A stretch of DNA of 64,000 bases from Actinacidiphila rubida (lineage in GTDB: Bacteria > Actinomycetota > Actinomycetes > Streptomycetales > Streptomycetaceae): contig NZ_FODD01000023.1 of assembly GCF_900110255.1 (NCBI RefSeq), positions 62,001 through 126,000 of the forward strand. The letters are read 5' to 3'. Of this stretch, positions 50,814 through 58,695 are shown one piece after another. Below the pieces are notes generated by a model. The model had not been told where the DNA came from. It saw nothing but the letters and a program-made list of their open reading frames with translations, and ran no database searches. Position 1 is the first letter of the stretch, and the number at the start of each line of letters is the position of its first letter. The position numbers and the translations under genes are program-made.

Positions 50814-51965
50814 TCAGGGCAGGTTGCGGGCCATGACGATGCGCTGGACCTGGTTGGTGCCCTCGTAGATCTGCGTAATTTTCGCGTCGCGCATCATGCG
50901 CTCGACGGGGTAGTCCCGCGTGTAGCCGTAGCCGCCGAGGAGCTGCACCGCGTCCGTGGTGATCTCCATGGCCGCGTCGGAGGCGTAGCACTTGGCCGCC
51001 GCGCCGAAGAACGTCAGGTCCTTGTCGCCGCGCTCGGACTTCGCGGCGGCCGCGTAGGTGAGCTGCCGGGCCGCCTCCAGCTTCATCGCCATGTCGGCGA
51101 GCATGAACTGGATGCCCTGGAACTCGGCGATGGCCTTGCCGAACTGCTTGCGCTCGGCGACGTAGCCCTTGGCGTAGTCGAGGGCGCCCTGGGCGATGCC
51201 CAGCGCCTGCGCGGCGATGGTCACGCGGGTGTGGTCGAGGGTGCGCATCGCGGTGGCGAAGCCGGTGCCCTCCTCGCCGATCATGCGGTCGGCGGGGATG
51301 CGGACCTGGTCGAAGTACACCTCGCGGGTCGGCGAGCCCTTGATGCCGAGCTTGCGCTCGGGCGCGCCGAACGACACGCCCGGGTCGTCCTTCTCGACCA
51401 CGAACGCCGAGATGCCCTTGGAGCGCTTGTCGGGGTCGGTGACCGCCATCACCGTGTAGAACTCGGAGACCCCGGCGTTGGTGATCCAGCGCTTGACGCC
51501 GTCGAGCACCCAGTGGTCGCCGTCGCGCACCGCGCGGGTCTTCATGCCCGCGGCGTCCGAGCCGGCCTCGGGCTCGGACAGGCAGTAGGAGAACATGCCC
51601 TCGCGGCGGGCCAGGGCCCCCAGGTAGCGGCTCTTGAGCTCCTCGGAGCCGGACAGCTGCACGGGCAGCGAGCCGAGCTTGTTGACCGCGGGGATCAGCG
51701 ACGAGGAGGCGCAGACCCGGGCCACCTCCTCGATCACGATGACCGTGGACAGCGCGTCGGCGCCGGCGCCGTCGTACTGCTCGGGGACGTGCACCGCGTG
51801 CAGGTCGGCGGCCTCCAGCGCGTCCCGCGCCTCCTGCGGGAACCGGCCCTGCTCGTCCACCTCGGCCGCGAACGGCGCGATCTTCGACTCGGCGAGGGAG
51901 CGCACCGAGTCCCGGAGCATCTCCTGCTCCTCCGAGATGCGGAAGAGGTCGAACGGTTCGGACAT
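50814..51965 (-). CDS. Acyl-CoA dehydrogenase
   Basis: A 383-residue FAD-dependent acyl-CoA dehydrogenase for alpha,beta-desaturation of short or branched acyl-CoAs. Signature CLSEPEAGSDAAGMKT lies near 130, the FAD-binding RWITNAG near 158, and the catalytic Glu in QIYEGTNQVQR near 368. The family length is normal. The ATG at 51965 follows GGAG at good distance; a longer frame to 52112 lacks a signal and overlaps the divergent TetR gene. The shared gap with a TetR regulator, containing a dyad, suggests repression by that protein. Confidence 0.9.
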   Translation of the reverse strand: MSEPFDLFRISEEQEMLRDSVRSLAESKIAPFAAEVDEQGRFPQEARDALEAADLHAVHVPEQYDGAGADALSTVIVIEEVARVCASSSLIPAVNKLGSLPVQLSGSEELKSRYLGALARREGMFSYCLSEPEAGSDAAGMKTRAVRDGDHWVLDGVKRWITNAGVSEFYTVMAVTDPDKRSKGISAFVVEKDDPGVSFGAPERKLGIKGSPTREVYFDQVRIPADRMIGEEGTGFATAMRTLDHTRVTIAAQALGIAQGALDYAKGYVAERKQFGKAIAEFQGIQFMLADMAMKLEAARQLTYAAAAKSERGDKDLTFFGAAAKCYASDAAMEITTDAVQLLGGYGYTRDYPVERMMRDAKITQIYEGTNQVQRIVMARNLP

Positions 51966-52036
51966 GAGGGGCTCCTCGTCGGGGGTCACGGGTCCACGGT
52001 CATCCAGGGTCGCCCTCAGGGTACTCAGTTCCCGCC

Positions 52037-52062
52037 GAAAAGCACACTCAGTGTCGCTTTTC
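52037..52062. promoter_or_regulatory. TetR-type operator candidate, GAAAAGC...GCTTTTC dyad
   Basis: A 26-bp element with outer arms GAAAAGC (52037-52043) and GCTTTTC (52056-52062) and an inner perfect dyad ACACT-C-AGTGT (52044-52054), one base off the outer centre. It lies between divergent acyl-CoA dehydrogenase and TetR genes. Confidence 0.55.
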
Positions 52063-52099
52063 ACGGTCGCGCGGGCCGTCCTGGTGCTACGGTCCAGGC

Positions 52100-52798
52100 A
52101 TGACGCCGGCACCCAAGCCCCCGATGCGCGACACCCTGGTCGCCGCCGCGCTCCAGCTCTTCACGGAGCACGGCTTCGAGCAGACCACGGTCGACGACAT
52201 CGTGGCGCTGGCCGGCGTCGGACGACGGTCGTTCTTCCGCTACTTCCCGTCCAAGGAGTCGGTGGTCTTCCCCGACCACGAGGGCTGCCTGCGCCGGATG
52301 ACGGAGTTCCTCGCCGACCCGGCGGGCGACGCGGCCGACCCGGTGGACCGGGTCAACGACGCGGCCCGGCTGGTGCTGCGCATGTACACCGGCGACCCGG
52401 AGTTCTCGGTGCGCCGCTACGAGCTGACCCGGCAGGTCCCGGCGCTGCGCGCGCACGAGCTGTCGGTGGTCCGCCGCTACGAGCGCACCCTCGCCAACTA
52501 CCTGCGGGCCCGGTTCGCCGCGCGGGCCGACGGCAGGCTGCGTGCGGACGTGATCGCCGCGGCGGTCGTCGCCGCCCACAACCACGCGCTGCGGACGTGG
52601 TTGCGCTCGGCCGCCTCGATCGACCCGGAGGCCGAGGTCGACCACGCGCTGGAGTACGTCACGGCGACATGGTCGGACCGGGAGGACGGGGAGGCCGCCG
52701 ACGGCACCGGGCCGGCCGACGACGTGGTGGTGATGGTCGCCCGGCGCGGCACTCCGATGTGGCGCGTCGTGCAGGGCGTGCAGGGCGTCCTGGAGTAG
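52100..52798 (+). CDS. TetR-family transcriptional regulator
   Basis: A 232-residue regulator with the N-terminal TetR helix-turn-helix (TLVAAALQLFTEHGFEQTTV, then DDIVALAGVGRRSFFRYFPSKE) and an all-helical ligand domain to ~190. The C-terminal ~40 residues (DREDGEAADGTGPADDVVVM onward) are an extension beyond most family members. Divergent from an acyl-CoA dehydrogenase, it probably senses an acyl-CoA or related lipid. The ATG at 52100 has no strong ribosome site. Confidence 0.85.
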   Translation: MTPAPKPPMRDTLVAAALQLFTEHGFEQTTVDDIVALAGVGRRSFFRYFPSKESVVFPDHEGCLRRMTEFLADPAGDAADPVDRVNDAARLVLRMYTGDPEFSVRRYELTRQVPALRAHELSVVRRYERTLANYLRARFAARADGRLRADVIAAAVVAAHNHALRTWLRSAASIDPEAEVDHALEYVTATWSDREDGEAADGTGPADDVVVMVARRGTPMWRVVQGVQGVLE

Positions 52799-52829
52799 CC
52801 CGGGGGCCCGCGGTCCGCGGGGCCCCGGG
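52799..52829. terminator. Hairpin terminator between convergent genes
   Basis: A 15-bp stem with one mismatch around a 1-nt apex (CCCGGGGGCCCGCGG / CCGCGGGGCCCCGGG), starting at the TetR stop codon. Confidence 0.6.
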
Positions 52830-52841
52830 TGCTCCGTGGCG

Positions 52842-54050
52842 TCAGTCGACGTCGACCGGCCCGTCCGAGGACGAGGATGTCCCGTTGTTCCGGGAGTCGC
52901 CGCGCGGGTCCTTCGGGCCCAGGTAGCCGCGCAGGGCCACCGTGCCGGCACCGGTGCCGGCCGCGCCGTCCTCCCCGTTGAGGTTCTTGCGGACCGAGTC
53001 CAGGATCGTCAGGCCCTGGCTGACGAGTCCGGCGGCGATCTCGCTGAGCCCGTCGGCGCCGTTTAGCACGTTGACGTTGGCGCCGGACAGGCCCGCGGAG
53101 GCCTCCTTGACGATCTGCGGCAGCTGGTCGATCAGCATCCGGTCCAGGGCGACGCGGTCGTGCGAGGCGGCCGCGGCGGCCTGGATACGCATCCGCTCGG
53201 CGTCGGCGACGGCCAGCACCCGGATCCGCTCGGCCTCCGCCTCGGCCGGCTTGACGATCTCGGCGACCAGCTGCTGCTGGCGCAGTTCGGCGGCCCGCAG
53301 CGCCAGTTCGGTCTGCGCCGCGAGGACCTCCCGCTGCGCGTGGGCCTGGGCGAGCGGGCCGGCCTGCGCGGCCTGCGCCTGCGCGCGGTCGACCTCGGCG
53401 CTGTACTCGGCCTGCACGACGGCGGTCTGCCGGGCGTACTCGGCCTGGTTGCGGGCCGCGACCTGCTGCGCCTCGACGGAGGCCTGGGTGGCCTGCGCCT
53501 GGGCGATCTGCGCCTGGCGCTGGATGGCCGCCTTGTGCGGCGCGGACATCGCGTCGATGTAGCCGGTGTCGCCGTCGTCGATGGACTGGATCTGCAGCGA
53601 GTCGACGGTGAGGCCGATCTTGGCCATCTCCGCCTTGGAGGTCTCCAGTACCTCGGTGGCCAGCTTCTGCCGCTCGGTGACGATCTCCTCGACCGTCATC
53701 GAGCCGATGATGGACCGCAGGTGGCCGGCGAAGATCCGGCCGGTGAGGATCGACATCTGGTCCTGGTCGGACAGGAAGCGCTGGCCGGCGTTGACGATGC
53801 TCTCGTGGTCGTTGCCGACCTTGAAGGCGATGACCGCCTTGACGGTCAGGCCGATGCCCTGCCGGGTCACGCACTTCTCGGAGACCTCCGCCTCGCACAT
53901 GGCGAGGGTCAGGAACCGGGTCTTGCGCAGGATCGGCAGCACGAACTTGCCGTGTCCGGTGACGACGCGGAACGGCGCACCCCCCAGCCCCCGCCGACCG
54001 CCCGAGATGAGCATCGCCTCGTCTGGTGCGGGAACGCGATAACCGAACAT
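52842..54050 (-). CDS. Flotillin-like SPFH-domain protein
   Basis: A 402-residue scaffold protein. The SPFH/Band-7 domain spans ~20-190 (FVLPILRKTRFLTLAM, SMTVEEIVTERQKLATEVLE). A long Ala/Glu/Gln-rich coiled coil follows at ~190-310 (QAQIAQAQATQASVEAQQ), then a flotillin C-terminal segment (LPQIVKEASAGLSG). The N-terminus is only weakly hydrophobic, so membrane attachment may be peripheral. Homologues organise membrane microdomains. The NfeD-like gene 25 nt upstream completes the usual bacterial flotillin/NfeD pair. Confidence 0.87.
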   Translation of the reverse strand: MFGYRVPAPDEAMLISGGRRGLGGAPFRVVTGHGKFVLPILRKTRFLTLAMCEAEVSEKCVTRQGIGLTVKAVIAFKVGNDHESIVNAGQRFLSDQDQMSILTGRIFAGHLRSIIGSMTVEEIVTERQKLATEVLETSKAEMAKIGLTVDSLQIQSIDDGDTGYIDAMSAPHKAAIQRQAQIAQAQATQASVEAQQVAARNQAEYARQTAVVQAEYSAEVDRAQAQAAQAGPLAQAHAQREVLAAQTELALRAAELRQQQLVAEIVKPAEAEAERIRVLAVADAERMRIQAAAAASHDRVALDRMLIDQLPQIVKEASAGLSGANVNVLNGADGLSEIAAGLVSQGLTILDSVRKNLNGEDGAAGTGAGTVALRGYLGPKDPRGDSRNNGTSSSSDGPVDVD

Positions 54051-54075
54051 CCTTCGTCTCCTTCGTGTGCGCGGC

Positions 54076-54309
54076 TCAGCCGGCCGGCGCTTCCAGGGGG
54101 TCGAGCCACTCGATGACGTCCACCTGACGGGTGCCGCGGGACTCCACCACCAGCACCGGAGTCCCCGCCACCAGGGGCGCGTCGGACCAGGCGAGGAACG
54201 CCTCGCTGCCGCCCCGGACGCTCACCAGCACCTCGCCGGGGCCCTCGGGGCCGCGGGTACCCACCAGCAGCCTTCCGCTGCAGCCGATCACGGCATCGTC
54301 CCGTGCCAT
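54076..54309 (-). CDS. NfeD-like OB-fold protein
   Basis: A 77-residue soluble beta-barrel protein corresponding to the C-terminal OB-fold of NfeD (GCSGRLLVGTRGPEGPGEVLVS, DAPLVAGTPVLVVESRGTRQVDVIEW). It has no membrane helices, so it is a short, single-domain version. The ATG at 54309 is preceded by GAGG; a longer upstream frame is probably non-coding. It lies 25 nt upstream of the flotillin gene on the same strand, matching the conserved NfeD-flotillin operon. Confidence 0.75.
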   Translation of the reverse strand: MARDDAVIGCSGRLLVGTRGPEGPGEVLVSVRGGSEAFLAWSDAPLVAGTPVLVVESRGTRQVDVIEWLDPLEAPAG

Positions 54310-54538
54310 CGACGGCCGCCCCTCGTCCTCGGGGATCCACGAGGGATCCGCATGATTCGACCCCGACCATCCTCCCACCTGGGAGGGCTCCCGGGAGGCG
54401 GCCGTCGCTACCGAATACGCGCGGCGGGCACCGCCGGTTCCAGCGGCGGGGGTACGTTCCGTGCCATGATCCCGACGCGCCGGGTGGGGGCCCGTCGTGC
54501 CAGGGTTGAGGCAGCGAACGGCATTGCGAGGAGGCTGG

Positions 54539-56425
54539 ATGTTCCGGGGGTTCACGGCACCGTGGTCCGGGCGGACCGAACGCGAGGGTCCGTCGTCCAC
54601 GTCACCGTGGGCGTTCATCCGTACCGAGACCGGCAGCGCCGCGGTGCTGCTGGCGGCGACGCTGGCGGCGCTGGCGTGGGTGAACATCTGGCCGCACGGC
54701 TACGCGTCGGTGTGGTCCACGCGCCTGTCGGTGGAACTGGGCGGGCACGGCGTGGACATGGACCTGCGCGAGTGGGTGAACAGCGGTCTGATGACGCTGT
54801 TCTTCCTGGTCGTGGGGCTGGAGGCACGGCGCGAGTTCGACATGGGCGAGCTGCGTGACCGGCGGCGCGTGCCGCTGCCGATGCTCGCGGGCCTGATCGG
54901 CATGGTGGTGCCGGTGGCGCTCTACCTGTCGCTGAACGCGGGCCACTCGACGAGTCACGGGTGGGGCGCCGCGATGTCGACCGACACCGCGTTCGCGCTG
55001 GGCATGCTGGCGTTGCTCGGCTCGCGGTTCCCGCGCCGGCTGCACACCTTCATCCTCACCGTGGCCGTCGTCGACGACCTGCTGGCGCTGGTGGTGATCG
55101 CCGTGGCGTACAGCGAGCACATCTCGTGGCCGGCGCTGGCGGTCGGCATCGGCGTGATGCTGATCGTGTGGGGGGTGCGCAGTGCCGGGGTGCGGCGGGG
55201 CGCGGTGTACGCGTTCCTGGGCGTGGTCGCGTGGGTGGCGTTCGTGCACTCCGGCGTGGACCCGGTGGTGGTGGGCCTGCTGATGGGCCTGATGTCGTAC
55301 GCCTATCCGGCGCCGCGGGACGCGCTGGAGCGGGCCAGCGGCCTGTTCCGCAACTTCCGCGAGCAGCCGACGGCCGAGCTTGAGCGGGAGGCGCGGCTGG
55401 GCATCGCCTTCGCGGTGTCCCCCAACGACCGGCTCCAGCGCATCTGGCACCCGTGGAGCAGCTACGCGATCGTCCCGGTGTTCGCGCTCGCCAACTCGGG
55501 CATCCAGCTGAGCGGCTCCGTGCTCGCCGACGCGTTCACGTCACGGATCACGCTGGGCATCCTGCTGGCCTATGGGATCGGCAAGCCGGTCGCGATCGTC
55601 GGCACGTCGGCGCTGGCCACCAAGCTCAGCCGGGGCCGGATGCGGCCGCCGGTGGGCTGGGGGGCGGTGCTGGGCGGCGGCACGATCGCCGGGATCGGCT
55701 TCACCGTCTCGCTGCTGATCGCCACGCTGGCCTTCCACGGCGAGCAGCTGGCCGAGGCGAAGATCGGCGTGCTGACCGCCGTGGTGCTGGCGATGGTCGA
55801 CACGACGCTGGTGGCCCTGGTCATCGAGCGGATGCCGAAGGCCCGCCGGGCGCGGGCGCTGCTCGGCACGGCGCAGTCGGTGGTGGACCTGTCGGATCCG
55901 GTGGACCCGGACTGCGACCACGTCCGCGGCCCGATGGACGCTCCGGTGACGATCGTGGAGTACGGGGACTTCGAGTGCCCGTACTGCGGTCAGGCCGAGA
56001 GCGTGGTCCGGGAGGTGCTCGCGGACTTCGGCGACGTGCGCTACGTGTGGCGCCATCTGCCGCTGACCGACGTGCATCCGCACGCGCAGCTGGCCGCGGA
56101 GGCCGCGGAGGCGGCCTCGCTGCAGGGCCGGTTCTGGGCGATGCGGGACCTGCTGTTCGAGAACCAGGACGCGCTGGGCATCAAGGACCTGCTCCGCCAC
56201 GCCGAGGAGATCGGCCTGGACCTGGACAAGTTCCGCGAGGCGCTGCGGGCCCGCAAGGGCGCCGCGCGGGTCGCGCGGGACGTGGAGTCGGCGGACAGCA
56301 GCGGGGTCGCGGGCACGCCGACGTTCTTCGTCAACGGCCGCCGCCACCAGGGGGCGTACGACGTCGACAGCCTGTCGCACGCGGTGGTCGCGGCGCGGGA
56401 CCGGGCGCTCCTGCTGGACGACTGA
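54539..56425 (+). CDS. nhaA: NhaA Na+/H+ antiporter fused to a DsbA-like thioredoxin domain
   Basis: A 628-residue fusion. Residues ~25-435 are NhaA with ~12 helices and the ion-binding Asp pair in AVVDDLLALV near 179-180. After a short linker, ~450-625 form a DsbA-type thioredoxin fold with CPYC near 480 and the cis-Pro loop GTPTFFVNG near 592. The antiporter exchanges protons for sodium at the membrane. The thioredoxin domain follows helix 12, which would leave it cytoplasmic if topology follows E. coli NhaA. Such fusions occur in actinomycetes; the purpose is unknown. The ATG at 54539 has GAGGAGG upstream. Confidence 0.87.
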   Translation: MFRGFTAPWSGRTEREGPSSTSPWAFIRTETGSAAVLLAATLAALAWVNIWPHGYASVWSTRLSVELGGHGVDMDLREWVNSGLMTLFFLVVGLEARREFDMGELRDRRRVPLPMLAGLIGMVVPVALYLSLNAGHSTSHGWGAAMSTDTAFALGMLALLGSRFPRRLHTFILTVAVVDDLLALVVIAVAYSEHISWPALAVGIGVMLIVWGVRSAGVRRGAVYAFLGVVAWVAFVHSGVDPVVVGLLMGLMSYAYPAPRDALERASGLFRNFREQPTAELEREARLGIAFAVSPNDRLQRIWHPWSSYAIVPVFALANSGIQLSGSVLADAFTSRITLGILLAYGIGKPVAIVGTSALATKLSRGRMRPPVGWGAVLGGGTIAGIGFTVSLLIATLAFHGEQLAEAKIGVLTAVVLAMVDTTLVALVIERMPKARRARALLGTAQSVVDLSDPVDPDCDHVRGPMDAPVTIVEYGDFECPYCGQAESVVREVLADFGDVRYVWRHLPLTDVHPHAQLAAEAAEAASLQGRFWAMRDLLFENQDALGIKDLLRHAEEIGLDLDKFREALRARKGAARVARDVESADSSGVAGTPTFFVNGRRHQGAYDVDSLSHAVVAARDRALLLDD

Positions 56426-56486
56426 CGGGGACGGGTGCCGTGGGCGGCCGGCGCCCCGAGGACGGGCGCCGGTCCCCGGACACGGT

Positions 56487-56520
56487 GCGGGGCGGACGGG
56501 CAGGTGCCCGTCCGCCCCGC
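56487..56520. terminator. Hairpin terminator between nhaA fusion and DUF6296 gene
   Basis: A 14-bp perfect stem GCGGGGCGGACGGG / CCCGTCCGCCCCGC with a 6-nt loop, serving convergent genes. Confidence 0.75.
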
Positions 56521-56543
56521 GCCGCTGCGCCGGGGATCCGGTG

Positions 56544-56777
56544 TCAGGGCTCGTCGTCGGGCCGTACGGCGGTGGGGAGCCCCGGTTCCTGGTGGCCGCC
56601 GCTGGCCATCATCCGCACGTCGCCCTCGGGGCTGATCTCCGCGCGGACGATTCCGGAGTCGTCCTCGTAGATGGGGTTGCCGCCCGCGCCCGCCCTGTCG
56701 GTGCGGTGCACGACGATGGTGTCGTCCCCTGCGGCTTGGGCAGGGAAGACCAGTTCGTAGCGTTCGGGAAATTCCAT
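56544..56777 (-). CDS. DUF6296 small protein
   Basis: A 77-residue soluble protein beginning MEFPERYELVFP and containing VVHRTDRAGAGGNPIYEDDSG and EISPEGDVRMMASGG. This pattern is shared by a small streptomycete family (DUF6296) of unknown function; the composition suggests an all-beta fold. GGGAGG precedes the ATG at 56777. Monocistronic. Confidence 0.7.
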   Translation of the reverse strand: MEFPERYELVFPAQAAGDDTIVVHRTDRAGAGGNPIYEDDSGIVRAEISPEGDVRMMASGGHQEPGLPTAVRPDDEP

Positions 56778-56915
56778 GCAATGCCTCCCGACCAGGTCGT
56801 GAGGGGCCGTGCGCCCCTCCACCCGTCTCGCGGCCCCACCCATCATCCCCCCGACGTCCGCGGGACGCACATCTCCGTCACGAATGGTGTCCGAGTCGTG
56901 ACACGCCGCGTTCGG

Positions 56916-57680
56916 TCAGGGAGTTGCGCCTGGTGGGAGGGCGTGCGGGAGGGCGCGCAGCCAGGCGGCGGCCTCGGCGGGGGTGCGGGCGACGGGCACG
57001 CCGGACGGGGGCCGCGGGCGGCGGACGACCAGCACGGGCAGGCCGAAGGCGCGGGCGGCGGCGAGCTTCGCGGCGGTCGCGTCGCCGCCGCTGTCCTTGG
57101 TGACCAGTACGTCGATCCGGTGGTCGCGCATCAGGCGCAGCTCGTCCTCGACGGTGAAGGGGCCGCGGGCGAGCACCAGGCGGTGGTCGGCGGGCAGCGG
57201 CGGGGCGGGCGGGTCGACGGAGCGGACGAGGCAGAAAAGGCGGGTGGCGGCGAAGGCGGCGAGGTCCTGCCGGCCGACCGTGAGGAAGGCCCGGGTGCCC
57301 AGCGCGGGCAGGAGGGCGGCCGCCTCGGCGAGAGTGTCCGCAAGGTGCCAGCGGTCGCCGGGGCCCGCGTTCCATCCGGGCCGGCGGACGGCGAGCAGCG
57401 GGACGGCGGCGGCCGACGCGGCGTCGGCGGCGTGGCGGCTGATCGCGGCCGCGAAGGGGTGGGTCGCGTCGACGAGGGCGCCGGCGCGTTCGGCGCGCAG
57501 CCAGCCGGCGAGGCCGGCGGCTCCGCCGAAGCCGCCGCTGCGGGTGCGCCCGGCCGCGGGCAGGGGTGCGGCGGTGCGGCCGGCGAGCGACAGCGTGACG
57601 TCGAACGCGGTGTCGCCGTCGAGGAGCCGGGCCAGTTCCCGGGCCTCACCCGTGCCGCCGAGGATCAGTACCCGCCGCAT
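56916..57680 (-). CDS. cobK: Precorrin-6A reductase
   Basis: A 254-residue NADPH-dependent reductase of cobalamin (corrin-ring) synthesis, converting precorrin-6A to dihydro-precorrin-6A. It starts with MRRVLILGGTGEARELARLL; VDATHPFAAAISRHA near 71 and VTKDSGGDATAAKLAAARA near 195 are CobK family blocks. It lies 28 nt downstream of cobF on the same strand, so the two are probably cotranscribed. No cobalamin riboswitch was seen upstream of the pair. Confidence 0.88.
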   Translation of the reverse strand: MRRVLILGGTGEARELARLLDGDTAFDVTLSLAGRTAAPLPAAGRTRSGGFGGAAGLAGWLRAERAGALVDATHPFAAAISRHAADAASAAAVPLLAVRRPGWNAGPGDRWHLADTLAEAAALLPALGTRAFLTVGRQDLAAFAATRLFCLVRSVDPPAPPLPADHRLVLARGPFTVEDELRLMRDHRIDVLVTKDSGGDATAAKLAAARAFGLPVLVVRRPRPPSGVPVARTPAEAAAWLRALPHALPPGATP

Positions 57681-57708
57681 CGGCGGGCCCGCGGGCCGGC
57701 GGCGGCGT

Positions 57709-58485
57709 TCACTGCCGGCCCGCCGGGCGGCGCAGGAGGTAGGTGTCCATGATCCAGCCCTTGCGGGCCCTGGCCTCCTCCCGGACCTGGGAGATGCGGA
57801 CGGCGAGCGCGGTGTCCAGGGGGCCGGAGAGCAGGATCTCGTCGGGTGTGCCGAGGTAGGCGCCCCAGTAGATGTGCAGGCCCCGGCCGGCCAGGGCGGC
57901 GAACGCCTGGCGGGCGTCGAGCATGACCACGATGTCGTCGGGACCGTCGGGCAGCCCCTCCTCGGCCAGCCGCCGCCCGGTGGTGATCCGCACGGGCCGC
58001 CCGACCTGGTTCAGCGTGGTGCGGTGCCGGGCGGTGAGCGCCGACACGCTGCTCACGCCGGGCACGACGGCCCACGTGAAGTCGGCGGTGCCGCGCGCGT
58101 GCACCTCCTCCAGGGCGGCGAGTGTGCTGTCGTAGAGCGCCGGGTCGCCCCAGACGAGGAACGCGCCGCACTCCCCCTCGGCCAGCTCGTCGAGGACGAG
58201 CCTTTCGTAGGCGTCGGCGCGGCGGCGCCGCCAGTCGTCGACGGCCGGGGCGTACGCGGGCGTGGCCGCGGTCCGGTCCCGTGCGGGGTCGGGGACGACG
58301 GCGACGCGGTGCGGCTGCCGGGCGTGCTCGGCGAGGATCGTCCGGCGCAGGGCCGCCAGATCGTCCTTCTCCTCGCCCTTGTCGAGGAGGAAGAACACGT
58401 CGGTGGCGCCGATCGCCCGGACCGCCTGGAGGGTCAGGTGCTCCGGGTCGCCCGCGCCGATTCCGATGACCTGGATCCGTTTCAC
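57709..58485 (-). CDS. cobF: Precorrin-6A synthase (deacetylating)
   Basis: A 258-residue SAM-dependent methyltransferase of the tetrapyrrole methylase fold. It begins MKRIQVIGIGAGDPEHLT, with the GxGxGDP motif, and contains FLVWGDPALYDST near 107 and VVPGVSSVSALTARH near 132, typical of CobF. It methylates C-1 and removes acetate in aerobic cobalamin synthesis. The start is GTG at 58485; upstream sequence on this strand lacks coding character. It is divergent from the NiCoT transporter. Confidence 0.86.
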   Translation of the reverse strand: MKRIQVIGIGAGDPEHLTLQAVRAIGATDVFFLLDKGEEKDDLAALRRTILAEHARQPHRVAVVPDPARDRTAATPAYAPAVDDWRRRRADAYERLVLDELAEGECGAFLVWGDPALYDSTLAALEEVHARGTADFTWAVVPGVSSVSALTARHRTTLNQVGRPVRITTGRRLAEEGLPDGPDDIVVMLDARQAFAALAGRGLHIYWGAYLGTPDEILLSGPLDTALAVRISQVREEARARKGWIMDTYLLRRPAGRQ

Positions 58486-58624
58486 GGACGGGAGTCTGGC
58501 ACAGGCGTGCGGCCGGCCCGCACGCCCCCGTGCCGCTTCCGATGCTCCCGGCGGGCGACCGCGGCCCGCGTGGCGCGCGCATGAGGGCAGGTCGCCGGGG
58601 GTAGTCAGATCACGGGCCGCCTTA

Positions 58625-58641
58625 TTGCAAGTGAGTTGCAA
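58625..58641. promoter_or_regulatory. Nur-type box TTGCAA-N5-TTGCAA
   Basis: TTGCAA-GTGAG-TTGCAA is a perfect 17-bp dyad and fits the established box of Nur (tTGCaa-N5-ttGCAA), the Fur-family nickel regulator of streptomycetes. It lies 55 nt upstream of the NiCoT start and predicts repression by nickel. Confidence 0.7.
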
Positions 58642-58695
58642 CTAGTAGTGTGTGGCGCGAACGACGGCGACGGTGTGACCACGGAGGACGACACG

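Noticed and set aside
58486..58695. Cobalamin riboswitch between cobF and the NiCoT gene
   Set aside because: No B12-box-like sequence or suitable long leader was found; the Nur-type dyad explains the region better.
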